From: Lachnospiraceae bacterium EP-SM-12S-S03
Lineage (GTDB): Bacteria; Bacillota; Clostridia; Lachnospirales; Lachnospiraceae
Assembly (NCBI GenBank): GCA_020540725.1
Contig: JAJBSL010000017.1
Span: 1-54,557, forward strand
DNA: 54,557 nt
Direction: 5' to 3'
Shown here: positions 9,729 through 17,052 of the stretch, one piece after another
Layout of the letters: every line of letters begins with the position of its first letter
Numbering within the stretch: the first letter of the stretch is position 1
Position numbers and translations under genes: made by a program
Notes under the pieces: model-generated
What the model was told of the DNA's origin: nothing
What the model saw: only the letters and a program-made list of their open reading frames with translations
The model's database searches: none

Positions 9729-9820
9729 CAGACGGTCGGCTATTAACAGATGATACATCCACTGTGTCAATCCACATCTCTGATGCTCAGAGTTTCCGTC
9801 AGGAAATATCATCCCTTCAA
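9724..9820 (-). ncRNA. Probable ZTP (pfl-motif) riboswitch
   Basis: The minus-strand leader of pflB carries a 7-bp closing pair GATGATA/TATCATC (9807-9813 with 9749-9755). Inside it is a CTGACGG element, and it is followed by ATAGCCGACCGTCTGGGCA. That sequence closely resembles the 3' signature of ZTP riboswitches (GCCxxCCGCCTGGGCA). Position in front of pflB, a terminator overlapping the 3' end and a strong upstream promoter all fit an ON-switch. The 5' half matches the consensus less obviously by eye, so a covariance-model test is needed. Confidence 0.8.
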
Positions 9821-9830
9821 TTACTTTTTC

Positions 9831-9859
9831 ATCATAACAAAGAGTATTCGGACTGTCAA
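9831..9859 (-). promoter_or_regulatory. pflBA promoter
   Basis: A perfect TTGACA and TATGAT (minus strand) are 17 nt apart. They lie just upstream of the riboswitch, and transcription would start near 9824. Confidence 0.85.
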
Positions 9860-9911
9860 GTCTTCTGCCCTTCCAAATTATGTATATCCCCTTCTCTTTC
9901 CACTCTCTTCT

Positions 9912-10535
9912 TTAGGAAAACCGTACTTTGATATAAGCTTCGATTTCTTCCACACATTTCTCAAATCCAAGCTTTCCGCTATTTAAACAAAGGTCATAAT
10001 TTCTTGCATCTACCCAGTCGCGCCCTGTATAATGTTTATAATAATCCGCGCGGTATCGGTTCGTCTGATGAATAAATTTCTGCATCTCCGCCTCTGTCAT
10101 ACTGTTACGCTCCATGGCTCTTGCAAGATTGAAGGCATCCGAAGCATGCACAAATACGCTGACCACGTTCGGATAGTTTCGCAAAACAAAATCTGCCGCA
10201 CGGCCTATGATCACACAGTTTTCAGTCTCCGCCAGCCGCTTGATGATCTTCGCCTTATAGTTGAACAAATTTCTGGCTGATACAAAATCTTTGCTTCCCG
10301 GCGGAATCAGATCTCCATCTTCATATACATCTGTTGTCAAACGGAGTAGCGGACTGTTCTTCAATTTCTCATCCGCTTCCCGGAACAGTTCTTCTTTAAT
10401 TCCGCTTTCTTCAGAAGCCATTTTCGCAAGATCCATATCATACCATGGCATTCCATTCTTTTCCGCAAACATCTGTCCGATTGTTTTCCCGCCGCTTCCA
10501 TATTGTCTTGCGATCGTAACTACTATGTTATCCAT
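9912..10535 (-). CDS. Cytidylate kinase-like family protein
   Basis: The 207-residue P-loop protein has an N-terminal nucleotide-binding segment (TIARQYGSGGKTIG, about residues 6-19). An Arg-rich lid-like region (NRYRADYYKHYTGRDW) follows in the second half. This is the pattern of the cytidylate_kin2 family (PF13189), found widely in Clostridia beside the true cmk. The phosphate acceptor of this subfamily is unknown. I chose the ATG at 10535 because GAGGAGGG lies 5 nt upstream; an ATG five codons earlier sits on that motif. It lies just downstream of livF across a two-tier hairpin, with no obvious promoter of its own, so read-through from liv is possible. Confidence 0.85.
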   Translation of the reverse strand: MDNIVVTIARQYGSGGKTIGQMFAEKNGMPWYDMDLAKMASEESGIKEELFREADEKLKNSPLLRLTTDVYEDGDLIPPGSKDFVSARNLFNYKAKIIKRLAETENCVIIGRAADFVLRNYPNVVSVFVHASDAFNLARAMERNSMTEAEMQKFIHQTNRYRADYYKHYTGRDWVDARNYDLCLNSGKLGFEKCVEEIEAYIKVRFS

Positions 10536-10563
10536 TTTATCCCTCCTCATTTTTCATTATGAA

Positions 10564-10614
10564 TCACGAGTGCCCACCTCCAAAGCATAGCTTTGTCGAA
10601 GCCCGCACTCGTGA
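10564..10614. repeat. Two-tier inverted repeat after livF
   Basis: Outer arms of 10 bp (TCACGAGTGC / GCACTCGTGA) enclose an inner hairpin (CAAAGC-ATA-GCTTTG). The outer arm ends at the livF stop codon. There is no T-run on the minus strand, so it is not a standard terminator. It may stabilise the liv mRNA 3' end or limit read-through. Confidence 0.55.
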
Positions 10615-11325
10615 CTATTCGCCCAAGTATGCCTTCTTAATCGAATCATTATTCAATAATTCCTTTGCTTCCCCTTCCAAAACAATCTTTCCTGTTTCGA
10701 GAACATAGGCTCTGTCCGCAATAGAAAGCGCTTTCTTCGCATTTTGTTCTACAAGAAGCACGGTGGTACCACTCTTACTTACTTCCTGTATGATATTGAA
10801 TATCTCATTCACAAAAATCGGAGACAATCCCATGGACGGCTCATCCATTACAATAATCTTCGGATGAGACATGAGCGCTCTTCCCATTGCAAGCATTTGC
10901 TGCTCACCACCGCTCAACGTCCCTGCAAGCTGGTTCTTTCTCTCTTCCAGACGTGGAAAACGTTGATACACCATCTGAAGCGTCTCCTGGATTTCTGCTT
11001 TATCTTTTCTCGTATATGCTCCCATTTTCAGATTCTCATACACTGTAAGTTCCGCAAATACTCTCCTGCCTTCCGGCACATGTGCCATACCAAGTGACAC
11101 GATCTTATGTGCCGGCACTTTTGCAATATCCTTGCCCTCGAAAATAATGCTTCCCTTCTTTGGCTGCAAAAGCCCTGTAATGGTCTGCAGTGTCGTTGTC
11201 TTTCCCGCACCGTTGGCCCCGATGAGTGCAATGACCTCTCCCTCATTTACCTCAAAAGAAATTCCCTTGATTGCCTGAATGACGCCGTAAAACACTTCTA
11301 TGTCCTTTATCTCAAGCATTGCCAT
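10615..11325 (-). CDS. livF: Branched-chain amino acid ABC transporter, ATPase LivF
   Basis: This 236-residue ABC ATPase has Walker A GANGAGKTT (about 36-44), the signature LSGGEQQ (about 139-145), Walker B IIVMDEPS and the H-loop region. The short length and the LSGGEQQ signature are typical of LivF. With LivG it forms the ATPase pair energising the LivHM channel for uptake of leucine, isoleucine and valine or related substrates. The start has AGGAGG about 11 nt upstream. It is the last of five liv genes in order J-H-M-G-F, 13 nt after livG. Confidence 0.95.
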   Translation of the reverse strand: MAMLEIKDIEVFYGVIQAIKGISFEVNEGEVIALIGANGAGKTTTLQTITGLLQPKKGSIIFEGKDIAKVPAHKIVSLGMAHVPEGRRVFAELTVYENLKMGAYTRKDKAEIQETLQMVYQRFPRLEERKNQLAGTLSGGEQQMLAMGRALMSHPKIIVMDEPSMGLSPIFVNEIFNIIQEVSKSGTTVLLVEQNAKKALSIADRAYVLETGKIVLEGEAKELLNNDSIKKAYLGE

Positions 11326-11338
11326 GACATCACCCCTC

Positions 11339-12097
11339 CTATTCTCCTAAATATGCCTTGATTACTTCCGGATCATTTAACACATCGCTTGTTTTTCCTT
11401 CCGTCAGCACCTCACCAAAATTCAACACTGTCAGTTTTTCACAGATTCCGGATACAAGTTTCATATCATGTTCGATCAGAAGGATGGTCATATCAAATTC
11501 ATCACGCACAAAACGAATGGTATCCATCAGTTCTTTTGTCTCATTCGGGTTCATTCCTGCTGCCGGTTCATCCAAAAGCAGAAGCTTCGGCTCTGTTGCA
11601 AGTGCTCTCGCGATTTCAAGTTTCCGCTGTTTCCCGTAAGGAAGGTTAGAAGCCAACGTTTCCGCCTCATCCTCAAGCCCAAACACACGAAGAAGTTCCA
11701 TCGCCTTCGCATCCATTTCCTTTTCTACTTTAAAATATTTCGGAAGACGGAAAATCCCTTCCAGTGTTGTATACTTATGGTGGTTATGAAGTCCCACTTT
11801 TACATTATCCAGTACCGTAAGCTCTTTAAAAATCCGGATGTTCTGGAATGTTCTTGCAATCCCCGACTTGTTGATATCAATGGTCTTCTTGCCCACCATA
11901 TTTTCTCCGTCTAATTTTATGATTCCTGAATCCGGTTTATATACACCGGTCAAAAGATTGAATACCGTTGTCTTCCCTGCCCCATTCGGTCCGATCAGAC
12001 CGTAGAGACATCCTTTTTCTATCTGCAGATGAAATTCATTAACCGCGCACAATCCTCCAAAGGAGATTCCCAGATTATCTACTTCCAATAACGCCAT
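11339..12097 (-). CDS. livG: Branched-chain amino acid ABC transporter, ATPase LivG
   Basis: The 252-residue ABC ATPase has Walker A GPNGAGKTT (about 37-45), a degenerate signature LPYGKQRKLEIARAL as is usual in LivG, and Walker B LLLLDEPAAGMNP. The C-terminal extension ending in a KAYLGE motif also occurs in LivF. It pairs with LivF on the cytoplasmic face of the LivHM permease. The gene begins 2 nt after livM with GGAGG 7 nt upstream, so the liv genes are translationally close and form one operon. Confidence 0.95.
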   Translation of the reverse strand: MALLEVDNLGISFGGLCAVNEFHLQIEKGCLYGLIGPNGAGKTTVFNLLTGVYKPDSGIIKLDGENMVGKKTIDINKSGIARTFQNIRIFKELTVLDNVKVGLHNHHKYTTLEGIFRLPKYFKVEKEMDAKAMELLRVFGLEDEAETLASNLPYGKQRKLEIARALATEPKLLLLDEPAAGMNPNETKELMDTIRFVRDEFDMTILLIEHDMKLVSGICEKLTVLNFGEVLTEGKTSDVLNDPEVIKAYLGE

Positions 12098-12099
12098 AA

Positions 12100-13167
12100 C
12101 TAAACCTCCTCCGCTTGTTTATTGCTTGCTGTTTTTCTTCGAAACGAATATTTTTCTCTCCACTCGATTGCTTTTGGACTCCAGTTAAATAACATCATGA
12201 CAATCAAAACGATAGCATAAATCAACATACGGTAGTCGTTCAATCCTCTAAGAAGTTCCGGAAGCAACGTAAGTACGATTGCCGCAATAATGGAACCTCT
12301 CATATTTCCAATTCCTCCGAGTACAACAAATACAAGGATCATAATGGACATATTATAACCGAAATTCTTTGGCTGAGCTGTCAGAGTTGCCAGGTTATGT
12401 GCATAAATCACACCTGCTACACCTGCCAGTGCCGCTGATACGGAAAATGCCATCAATTTATATTTCGTGATATTGATTCCTACCGATTCCGCTGCAATGC
12501 GGTTGTCACGGATCGCCATAATTGCACGCCCGCCTCTCGAGTGGATCAAATTCAAAATGATCATAAGCGAAATCAGAATCAGGATCACGCCAATTGTAAA
12601 GGTGGAATCCTTCGGAGTTCCTGTGATTCCCTGCGGTCCGTTTACAATGACTTTTCCACCTTCTTCCAGTCCAAGAGACAAGGAATCCTTTGTTGAAAAA
12701 TGGAATCCCCCGGAGTCTTTTCCTATAAATAAAATGTTGACTACATTTTTAATAATCTCTCCGAATGCCAACGTTACTATCGCAAGGTAATCTCCCTTCA
12801 GGCGAAGTACCGGAATTCCGATTAAAATTCCAAAAATACCTGCCGATGCTGCCCCCACGAAAAGAGCAAGTAAAAATCTCACTCCTGCTATCGGAATTAC
12901 ATCCACCATACATTTAGAAAAAAAAGCACTTGTAAATGCCCCTACACACATAAATCCGGCATGACCGAGACTCAACTGCCCCAAAATACCTACTGTCAGA
13001 TTCAGGGAAATGGCAAGAATCACATACGCACAAAGGGGAACAAGAAGTCCCTGCATCAAACTTGACATACTATCTGTCAGGATCAGCACTTGTACAACCA
13101 CATAGATCAAAATTACCATTGCATATGTAATCAAATTACTTTTTGTCATTTTACTTATTTTTTTCAT
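12100..13167 (-). CDS. livM: Branched-chain amino acid ABC transporter, permease LivM
   Basis: This 355-residue polytopic permease has about ten hydrophobic segments. It carries the conserved GHAGFMCVGAF-type motif near residues 70-80 and the cytoplasmic ABC-coupling region around RDNRIAAESVGIN. It belongs to the BPD_transp_2 family (PF02653) and forms a heterodimeric channel with LivH. I chose the ATG at 13167 with AGGTG 6 nt upstream; a GTG three codons earlier overlaps the livH stop and is an alternative. It lies between livH and livG in the operon. Confidence 0.93.
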   Translation of the reverse strand: MKKISKMTKSNLITYAMVILIYVVVQVLILTDSMSSLMQGLLVPLCAYVILAISLNLTVGILGQLSLGHAGFMCVGAFTSAFFSKCMVDVIPIAGVRFLLALFVGAASAGIFGILIGIPVLRLKGDYLAIVTLAFGEIIKNVVNILFIGKDSGGFHFSTKDSLSLGLEEGGKVIVNGPQGITGTPKDSTFTIGVILILISLMIILNLIHSRGGRAIMAIRDNRIAAESVGINITKYKLMAFSVSAALAGVAGVIYAHNLATLTAQPKNFGYNMSIMILVFVVLGGIGNMRGSIIAAIVLTLLPELLRGLNDYRMLIYAIVLIVMMLFNWSPKAIEWREKYSFRRKTASNKQAEEV

Positions 13168-13176
13168 CCCGTTCAC

Positions 13177-14067
13177 CTACACTTTCTCCTGAATGTTTTT
13201 ACCGAGGATACCTGCAGGCCGTACAATCAACACAACGATCAGAACACTGAATACAATGGCATCCGCCATCTGCGAGGATATATATGCCTTACTGAAAATC
13301 TCGATCACTCCAAGCAAAATCCCTCCGATCATCGCTCCCGGAATGGAACCGATTCCTCCGAAAACCGCTGCAACAAACGCCTTAATACCTGGCATGGATC
13401 CTGTATATGGTGTTAGCGTCGGATATGCTGAACATAATAATACTCCGGCAATTGCCGCAAGTGCAGAACCGATTGCAAATGTCAGTGCAATCGTGCCGTT
13501 TACATTGACTCCCATAAGTTGTGCCGCACCTTTATCTTCCGATACTGCAAGCATGGCCTGCCCTGCCTTTGTTTTCTTTATAAAAAGTGTAAGGCCAATC
13601 ATGATTACAATACACGCTCCAATTGTTGCAATCGTTTCCCCTGAAATCGTAAGTTCTCCTCCCGCCAAAGTCACTGCCGGAATCGGCACAACCGATTCAA
13701 AAGATCTTGTATTTGCTCCAAAAATCAATAATGCAACATTCTGTAACAAATAGCTAACGCCAATGGCTGTAATCAATACTGCCAAAGGCGAAGCCGCATT
13801 GCGAAGCGGCCGGTATGCAATTCTTTCGATCGCAACACCAAGTACGGTACAGAAGATCATTGCAAGAAGTACCGCCACAAGCGGCGGAAGTCCTGCCCCT
13901 GTAATCGCCGTAATCGTTACATAAGCACCGATCATAATGACATCACCGTGAGCAAAATTCAGCATCTTTGCAATTCCATACACCATCGTATATCCAAGTG
14001 CAATGATGGCATACACACTGCCAAGACTAATGCCGTTAATCAAATAGGATACAAAATTCATATTCAT
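13177..14067 (-). CDS. livH: Branched-chain amino acid ABC transporter, permease LivH
   Basis: This 297-residue hydrophobic permease of the LivH type contains the conserved N-terminal LGSVYAIIALGYTMVYG and NFAHGD motifs and the ABC-docking EDKGAAQLMGVN region. It partners LivM. The frame extends 26 codons upstream, but those residues are hydrophilic and overlap an intergenic hairpin. I therefore chose the ATG at 14067 with GGAG 8 nt upstream; the ATG two codons later is also possible. A 10-bp hairpin at 14111-14140 separates it from livJ and probably lowers permease expression relative to the binding protein. Confidence 0.93.
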   Translation of the reverse strand: MNMNFVSYLINGISLGSVYAIIALGYTMVYGIAKMLNFAHGDVIMIGAYVTITAITGAGLPPLVAVLLAMIFCTVLGVAIERIAYRPLRNAASPLAVLITAIGVSYLLQNVALLIFGANTRSFESVVPIPAVTLAGGELTISGETIATIGACIVIMIGLTLFIKKTKAGQAMLAVSEDKGAAQLMGVNVNGTIALTFAIGSALAAIAGVLLCSAYPTLTPYTGSMPGIKAFVAAVFGGIGSIPGAMIGGILLGVIEIFSKAYISSQMADAIVFSVLIVVLIVRPAGILGKNIQEKV

Positions 14068-14110
14068 CCCCCAATCTCCAATATTGTGATAAGAATCTTT
14101 TCTATTCTGA

Positions 14111-14140
14111 AAATGGATTGTGCCCATGCGCAATCCATTT
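14111..14140 (-). promoter_or_regulatory. Intra-operon hairpin between livJ and livH
   Basis: Perfect 10-bp arms (AAATGGATTG / CAATCCATTT) surround a 10-nt loop in the 88-nt livJ-livH gap. There is no T-run, so it is more likely an mRNA-stabilising or partial attenuation structure than a full terminator. Such hairpins often follow binding-protein genes that need higher expression. Confidence 0.65.
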
Positions 14141-14155
14141 CCCATGTATTTCTTC

Positions 14156-15310
14156 CTACTCTACAACTGCGTAATTGCCATCCGCAATCTTTACTACCAT
14201 TGGTTCTTTGCTTGGCTCACCGCTTGCTTCCCATGTAAGAGATTTTGCAGTTACACCATCGATGGTAATCTCTGTCATTGCTGTTTTTAATGCCTCACAT
14301 ACATCTTCTGCACTTGTATCTGCTTTTACGTCACCTTTCTCCATTGCTGCTTTCAATGCGTACACTCCATCGTAAGCATCTGCTGCGAACTGGTTTGGTG
14401 TATGATCATATGCCTTCTCAAAAGCTGTTACAAAATGCTGTACTGCTTCATCATCGGAAGTCGGAGTAAACGGACTTAAGAACATTAAGTTATTGGCAAG
14501 ATTCGCATCAAATCCTTCTACACCAAGGATACCGTCCATACCGTCACATCCAAAGAAAATCGGTTCAAAATTCATACTTGCTGCCTGCTGCAATACAAGG
14601 GCTGCTTCTGAATAGTAGAATGGTAAGAATACCAGTTCCGCGCCTGCTGCCTTTGCTTTCTGTAATTGTACAGAGAAGTCTTTGTTATTTTCTGACGTAA
14701 ATGCCTCTGCTGCCACAATATCCAATCCTTGTTTTTTTGCCTCTTTTACAAATGACTCATAAATACCGGATGAATATACGTCTGAACTGTTGTAAATCAC
14801 TGCTACCTTCTTTGCAAGTCCTTTCTCCCCAATGTATTTTGCTGACTCAAGTCCCTGTGTCGGATCCGAAAAACATACGCGAAATGCGTTGTCATACTGC
14901 ACACATTCCACTGCTGTTCCGGATGGCGTCAGTAAGAACATATTGTCTGCCTGTGCAACTTCACCGACCGCCACACAAGGAGCTGAAGTTACGGTTCCAA
15001 GAAGTGCCTGCATTCCCCAGTCTTTTAATGTATTATACGCATTCACAGCTTTCTCTGAATCGTTCTCATCATCCTGAAAATTGAGTTCTACTTTCACTCC
15101 ATTGATTCCGCCTGCTTCATTAATTTCTTTTACCGCAATCTCTGCTCCACCCTTTACATCATTTCCATAAATTGCCGCATCACCGGTCAATGGTCCGATG
15201 GCTCCGATTTTGATTACATTACTTTTTTCCTTTTCCTTACCACAGCCGGTTACCATCGTCATTGTCATTGCCGCCGCCAATGCAACCGCCAAAACTTTTT
15301 TCATCTTCAT
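14156..15310 (-). CDS. livJ: Branched-chain amino acid ABC transporter, substrate-binding lipoprotein
   Basis: This is a 384-residue extracytoplasmic binding protein. The N-terminus is a lipoprotein signal peptide with lipobox VTGC (Cys about 23), followed by IKIGAIGPLTGDAAIYG, typical of Leu/Ile/Val-binding proteins (Peripla_BP_6). It captures the substrate outside the membrane and delivers it to LivHM. It is the first gene of livJHMGF, with a perfect SigA-type promoter at 15364-15392. The exact amino acid bound cannot be read from the sequence. Confidence 0.94.
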   Translation of the reverse strand: MKMKKVLAVALAAAMTMTMVTGCGKEKEKSNVIKIGAIGPLTGDAAIYGNDVKGGAEIAVKEINEAGGINGVKVELNFQDDENDSEKAVNAYNTLKDWGMQALLGTVTSAPCVAVGEVAQADNMFLLTPSGTAVECVQYDNAFRVCFSDPTQGLESAKYIGEKGLAKKVAVIYNSSDVYSSGIYESFVKEAKKQGLDIVAAEAFTSENNKDFSVQLQKAKAAGAELVFLPFYYSEAALVLQQAASMNFEPIFFGCDGMDGILGVEGFDANLANNLMFLSPFTPTSDDEAVQHFVTAFEKAYDHTPNQFAADAYDGVYALKAAMEKGDVKADTSAEDVCEALKTAMTEITIDGVTAKSLTWEASGEPSKEPMVVKIADGNYAVVE

Positions 15311-15330
15311 AATCTCATCCTCCCAACTAA

Positions 15331-15346
15331 ACAGAGCGCGCTCTGT
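15331..15346. promoter_or_regulatory. 16-bp perfect palindrome in the livJ leader
   Basis: ACAGAGCGCGCTCTGT lies about 11-26 nt after the predicted livJ transcription start. Its position suits a roadblock operator or a short 5' hairpin in the mRNA. The regulator is unknown and no regulator gene sits next to livJ. Confidence 0.55.
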
Positions 15347-15363
15347 ATTTTTCCTTTTTTTGA

Positions 15364-15392
15364 ATCATACTTGCAATCTCCGTAATTGTCAA
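15364..15392 (-). promoter_or_regulatory. livJHMGF promoter
   Basis: TTGACA and TATGAT (minus strand) are 17 nt apart, about 55 nt upstream of the livJ ATG. Confidence 0.8.
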
Positions 15393-15446
15393 GGAATTTG
15401 ATCACTTTTACACAATAAAGTTATAAAACATCAACTTATGATAAAA

Positions 15447-16145
15447 TCAATCAAGGATTTTTACTGGTTTAAACTTCAAATAGTCTCCTGAAACAAGCTG
15501 ATACTCCACTTGGTTTACCATCCCAATGAAACTGTCCTGATACCTGTCTTTCCCATGACAGTGAGAATAAATCACCTGTTCCACTTTGTACTCCTCTGCT
15601 ATTTCTGTGAAAATACTTTCTTCTTCCCCGATACTTGTGGGTGGATAATGAAGAAACATTATGTAATTCCGGTACCCATCCTTCTTCGCCATCTCAAAGG
15701 ATACCCGAAGCCTCTCTGCTTCCCGCTTTACAAGTTTCTGAAAATGTTCCGGCGAATCCTTCCCCTCATAGGCATACCCTTTCGTACCTACAAGCGCATA
15801 CTCACTATACGTATAGTAATTGTTCTGAAGAAAAGACAGCTTACCTTCAAACTGCTCATTTAGCTTTTCGGTCTTTTTCGCATCCCAAAACATATCATGA
15901 TTGCCGCGAAGCAAGATCTTTCTTCCCGGCAATCTCATAATAAATTCCAGATCTTCCATACATTCGCTCAGATTTCTTCCCCAGGAATGATCTCCGGTAA
16001 CAACAACCGTATCCGTCTTTTTTATTCTCTTTTTCCAGTTTTTTTCAATCTTTTCCGTATGATTTTTCCATTCCGGTCCAAATATATCCATCGGTTTATG
16101 CACCGTAAAAGATAAATGTAAATCTCCTATTGCATACAATGCCAT
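15447..16145 (-). CDS. Metallophosphoesterase
   Basis: The 232-residue calcineurin-like phosphoesterase has the di-metal motifs in order: GDLHLS (about 7-12), GDHSWG (about 51-56), and GNHD (about 81-84), with later histidines including HYPP and SHCHG. The family contains phosphatases, phosphodiesterases and nucleases, so the substrate cannot be assigned. It starts 1 nt past the MerR-family gene stop, so the two are probably co-transcribed from the divergent region at 16972-17052. The protein is soluble, with no signal peptide. Confidence 0.85.
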   Translation of the reverse strand: MALYAIGDLHLSFTVHKPMDIFGPEWKNHTEKIEKNWKKRIKKTDTVVVTGDHSWGRNLSECMEDLEFIMRLPGRKILLRGNHDMFWDAKKTEKLNEQFEGKLSFLQNNYYTYSEYALVGTKGYAYEGKDSPEHFQKLVKREAERLRVSFEMAKKDGYRNYIMFLHYPPTSIGEEESIFTEIAEEYKVEQVIYSHCHGKDRYQDSFIGMVNQVEYQLVSGDYLKFKPVKILD

Positions 16146-16146
16146 T

Positions 16147-16965
16147 TTATTCCACCACCTTACAACTGATTTTCGTAATGTAATCTTTTTCCTCTTCCAA
16201 AGTCAGACTGTCCAGAATACTGTCCTCATAAAAATATTCTCCGATCTCCAATCCATATTCATCCGCAAATGCAAGAATCTTCCGGTATGTTTCCCCAAAC
16301 TCCTGCCAGCTCCCCTTATGATAGACCCCGATATACTTTCCTGCTTCTTTCACAATACATTGTATCTTTCTCGGTCTTTTGTCCAACACCTCATAAAACA
16401 CACTATATGCATCATAGATTTCTTTTCTTATATTTGTCAGTTCCTGACGATACCCGATGGAATACGGACTCTTGATCCCGTGTTCCACACAGTAATCATA
16501 GAGATTTCCCACTTCTTTTGCCCATACCTTATCATCCAGCACATCTGCCTTACGGCAGAGCAAATACCGCTCCGGCTCGTTTTGTATAAAAATTTCTCCC
16601 GTTTTTCTTTCCAACCCTATCTGTATGATTCTCTTTTTATCCTGCACCCACTCTTTTGCTCTTCTCAACCGCTTGATCTTTTCTCCTATGATCTGTTCCT
16701 CTTCTTCAAGCAGTCCCAACAATTTCCGCGGAGAACGCTTCTGCATATATCCTTTGATTTCTTCCAATGACACTCCAAGATCGCGCAGCGTATAAATCAC
16801 TTCAAACGCTTCTAACTGCGCATAAGAATAATAACGGTATCCTGTTTTTTCTTCCTTAAATTCCGGGGAGAACAAACCGATTTCATCATAGTAAAACAAG
16901 GTATGTTTCGTCGTCCCCGCAAGCTTTGCAAACTCCCCGGTACTCAAATATCTTTCTTTATTCAT
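16147..16965 (-). CDS. MerR-family transcriptional regulator (controls the divergent MATE pump)
   Basis: This 272-residue protein has an N-terminal MerR winged helix-turn-helix (about 4-72, containing the conserved [10 protein letters not shown] and GYRYYS). A coiled-coil dimerisation helix and a C-terminal GyrI/BmrR-like effector domain (about 120-270) follow. Such proteins bind drugs or metabolites and activate promoters with overlong spacers. The ATG at 16965 has AGGAG 8 nt upstream; the GTG two codons earlier is less likely. It is divergent from the MATE gene. A 15-bp dyad sits in the 19-bp spacer of the MATE promoter, and its own predicted -10 region overlaps this operator, suggesting autoregulation. 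Confidence 0.9.
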   Translation of the reverse strand: MNKERYLSTGEFAKLAGTTKHTLFYYDEIGLFSPEFKEEKTGYRYYSYAQLEAFEVIYTLRDLGVSLEEIKGYMQKRSPRKLLGLLEEEEQIIGEKIKRLRRAKEWVQDKKRIIQIGLERKTGEIFIQNEPERYLLCRKADVLDDKVWAKEVGNLYDYCVEHGIKSPYSIGYRQELTNIRKEIYDAYSVFYEVLDKRPRKIQCIVKEAGKYIGVYHKGSWQEFGETYRKILAFADEYGLEIGEYFYEDSILDSLTLEEEKDYITKISCKVVE

Positions 16966-16979
16966 TTTCACAACTCCTC

Positions 16980-17010
16980 TTGACTATCGGGTTACCCGAT
17001 ACTTTATCAT
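16980..17010 (+). promoter_or_regulatory. MerR-type promoter and operator of the MATE gene
   Basis: TTGACT (16980-16985) and TATCAT (17005-17010) are separated by 19 nt, not 17. The spacer holds the dyad ATCGGGT-T-ACCCGAT (16986-17000). A long spacer with a centred dyad is the hallmark of MerR-activated promoters. The divergent MerR gene is the obvious partner. Confidence 0.85.
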
Positions 17011-17052
17011 AGCATTTGCACATAAAAAACACAAGAAACGGAGGAATTAGAT

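Noticed and set aside
15510..15863. Plus-strand open frames opposite the metallophosphoesterase
   Set aside because: Composition is that of a reverse shadow (rich in Phe, Ile, Leu, His) and the opposite frame carries clear catalytic motifs.
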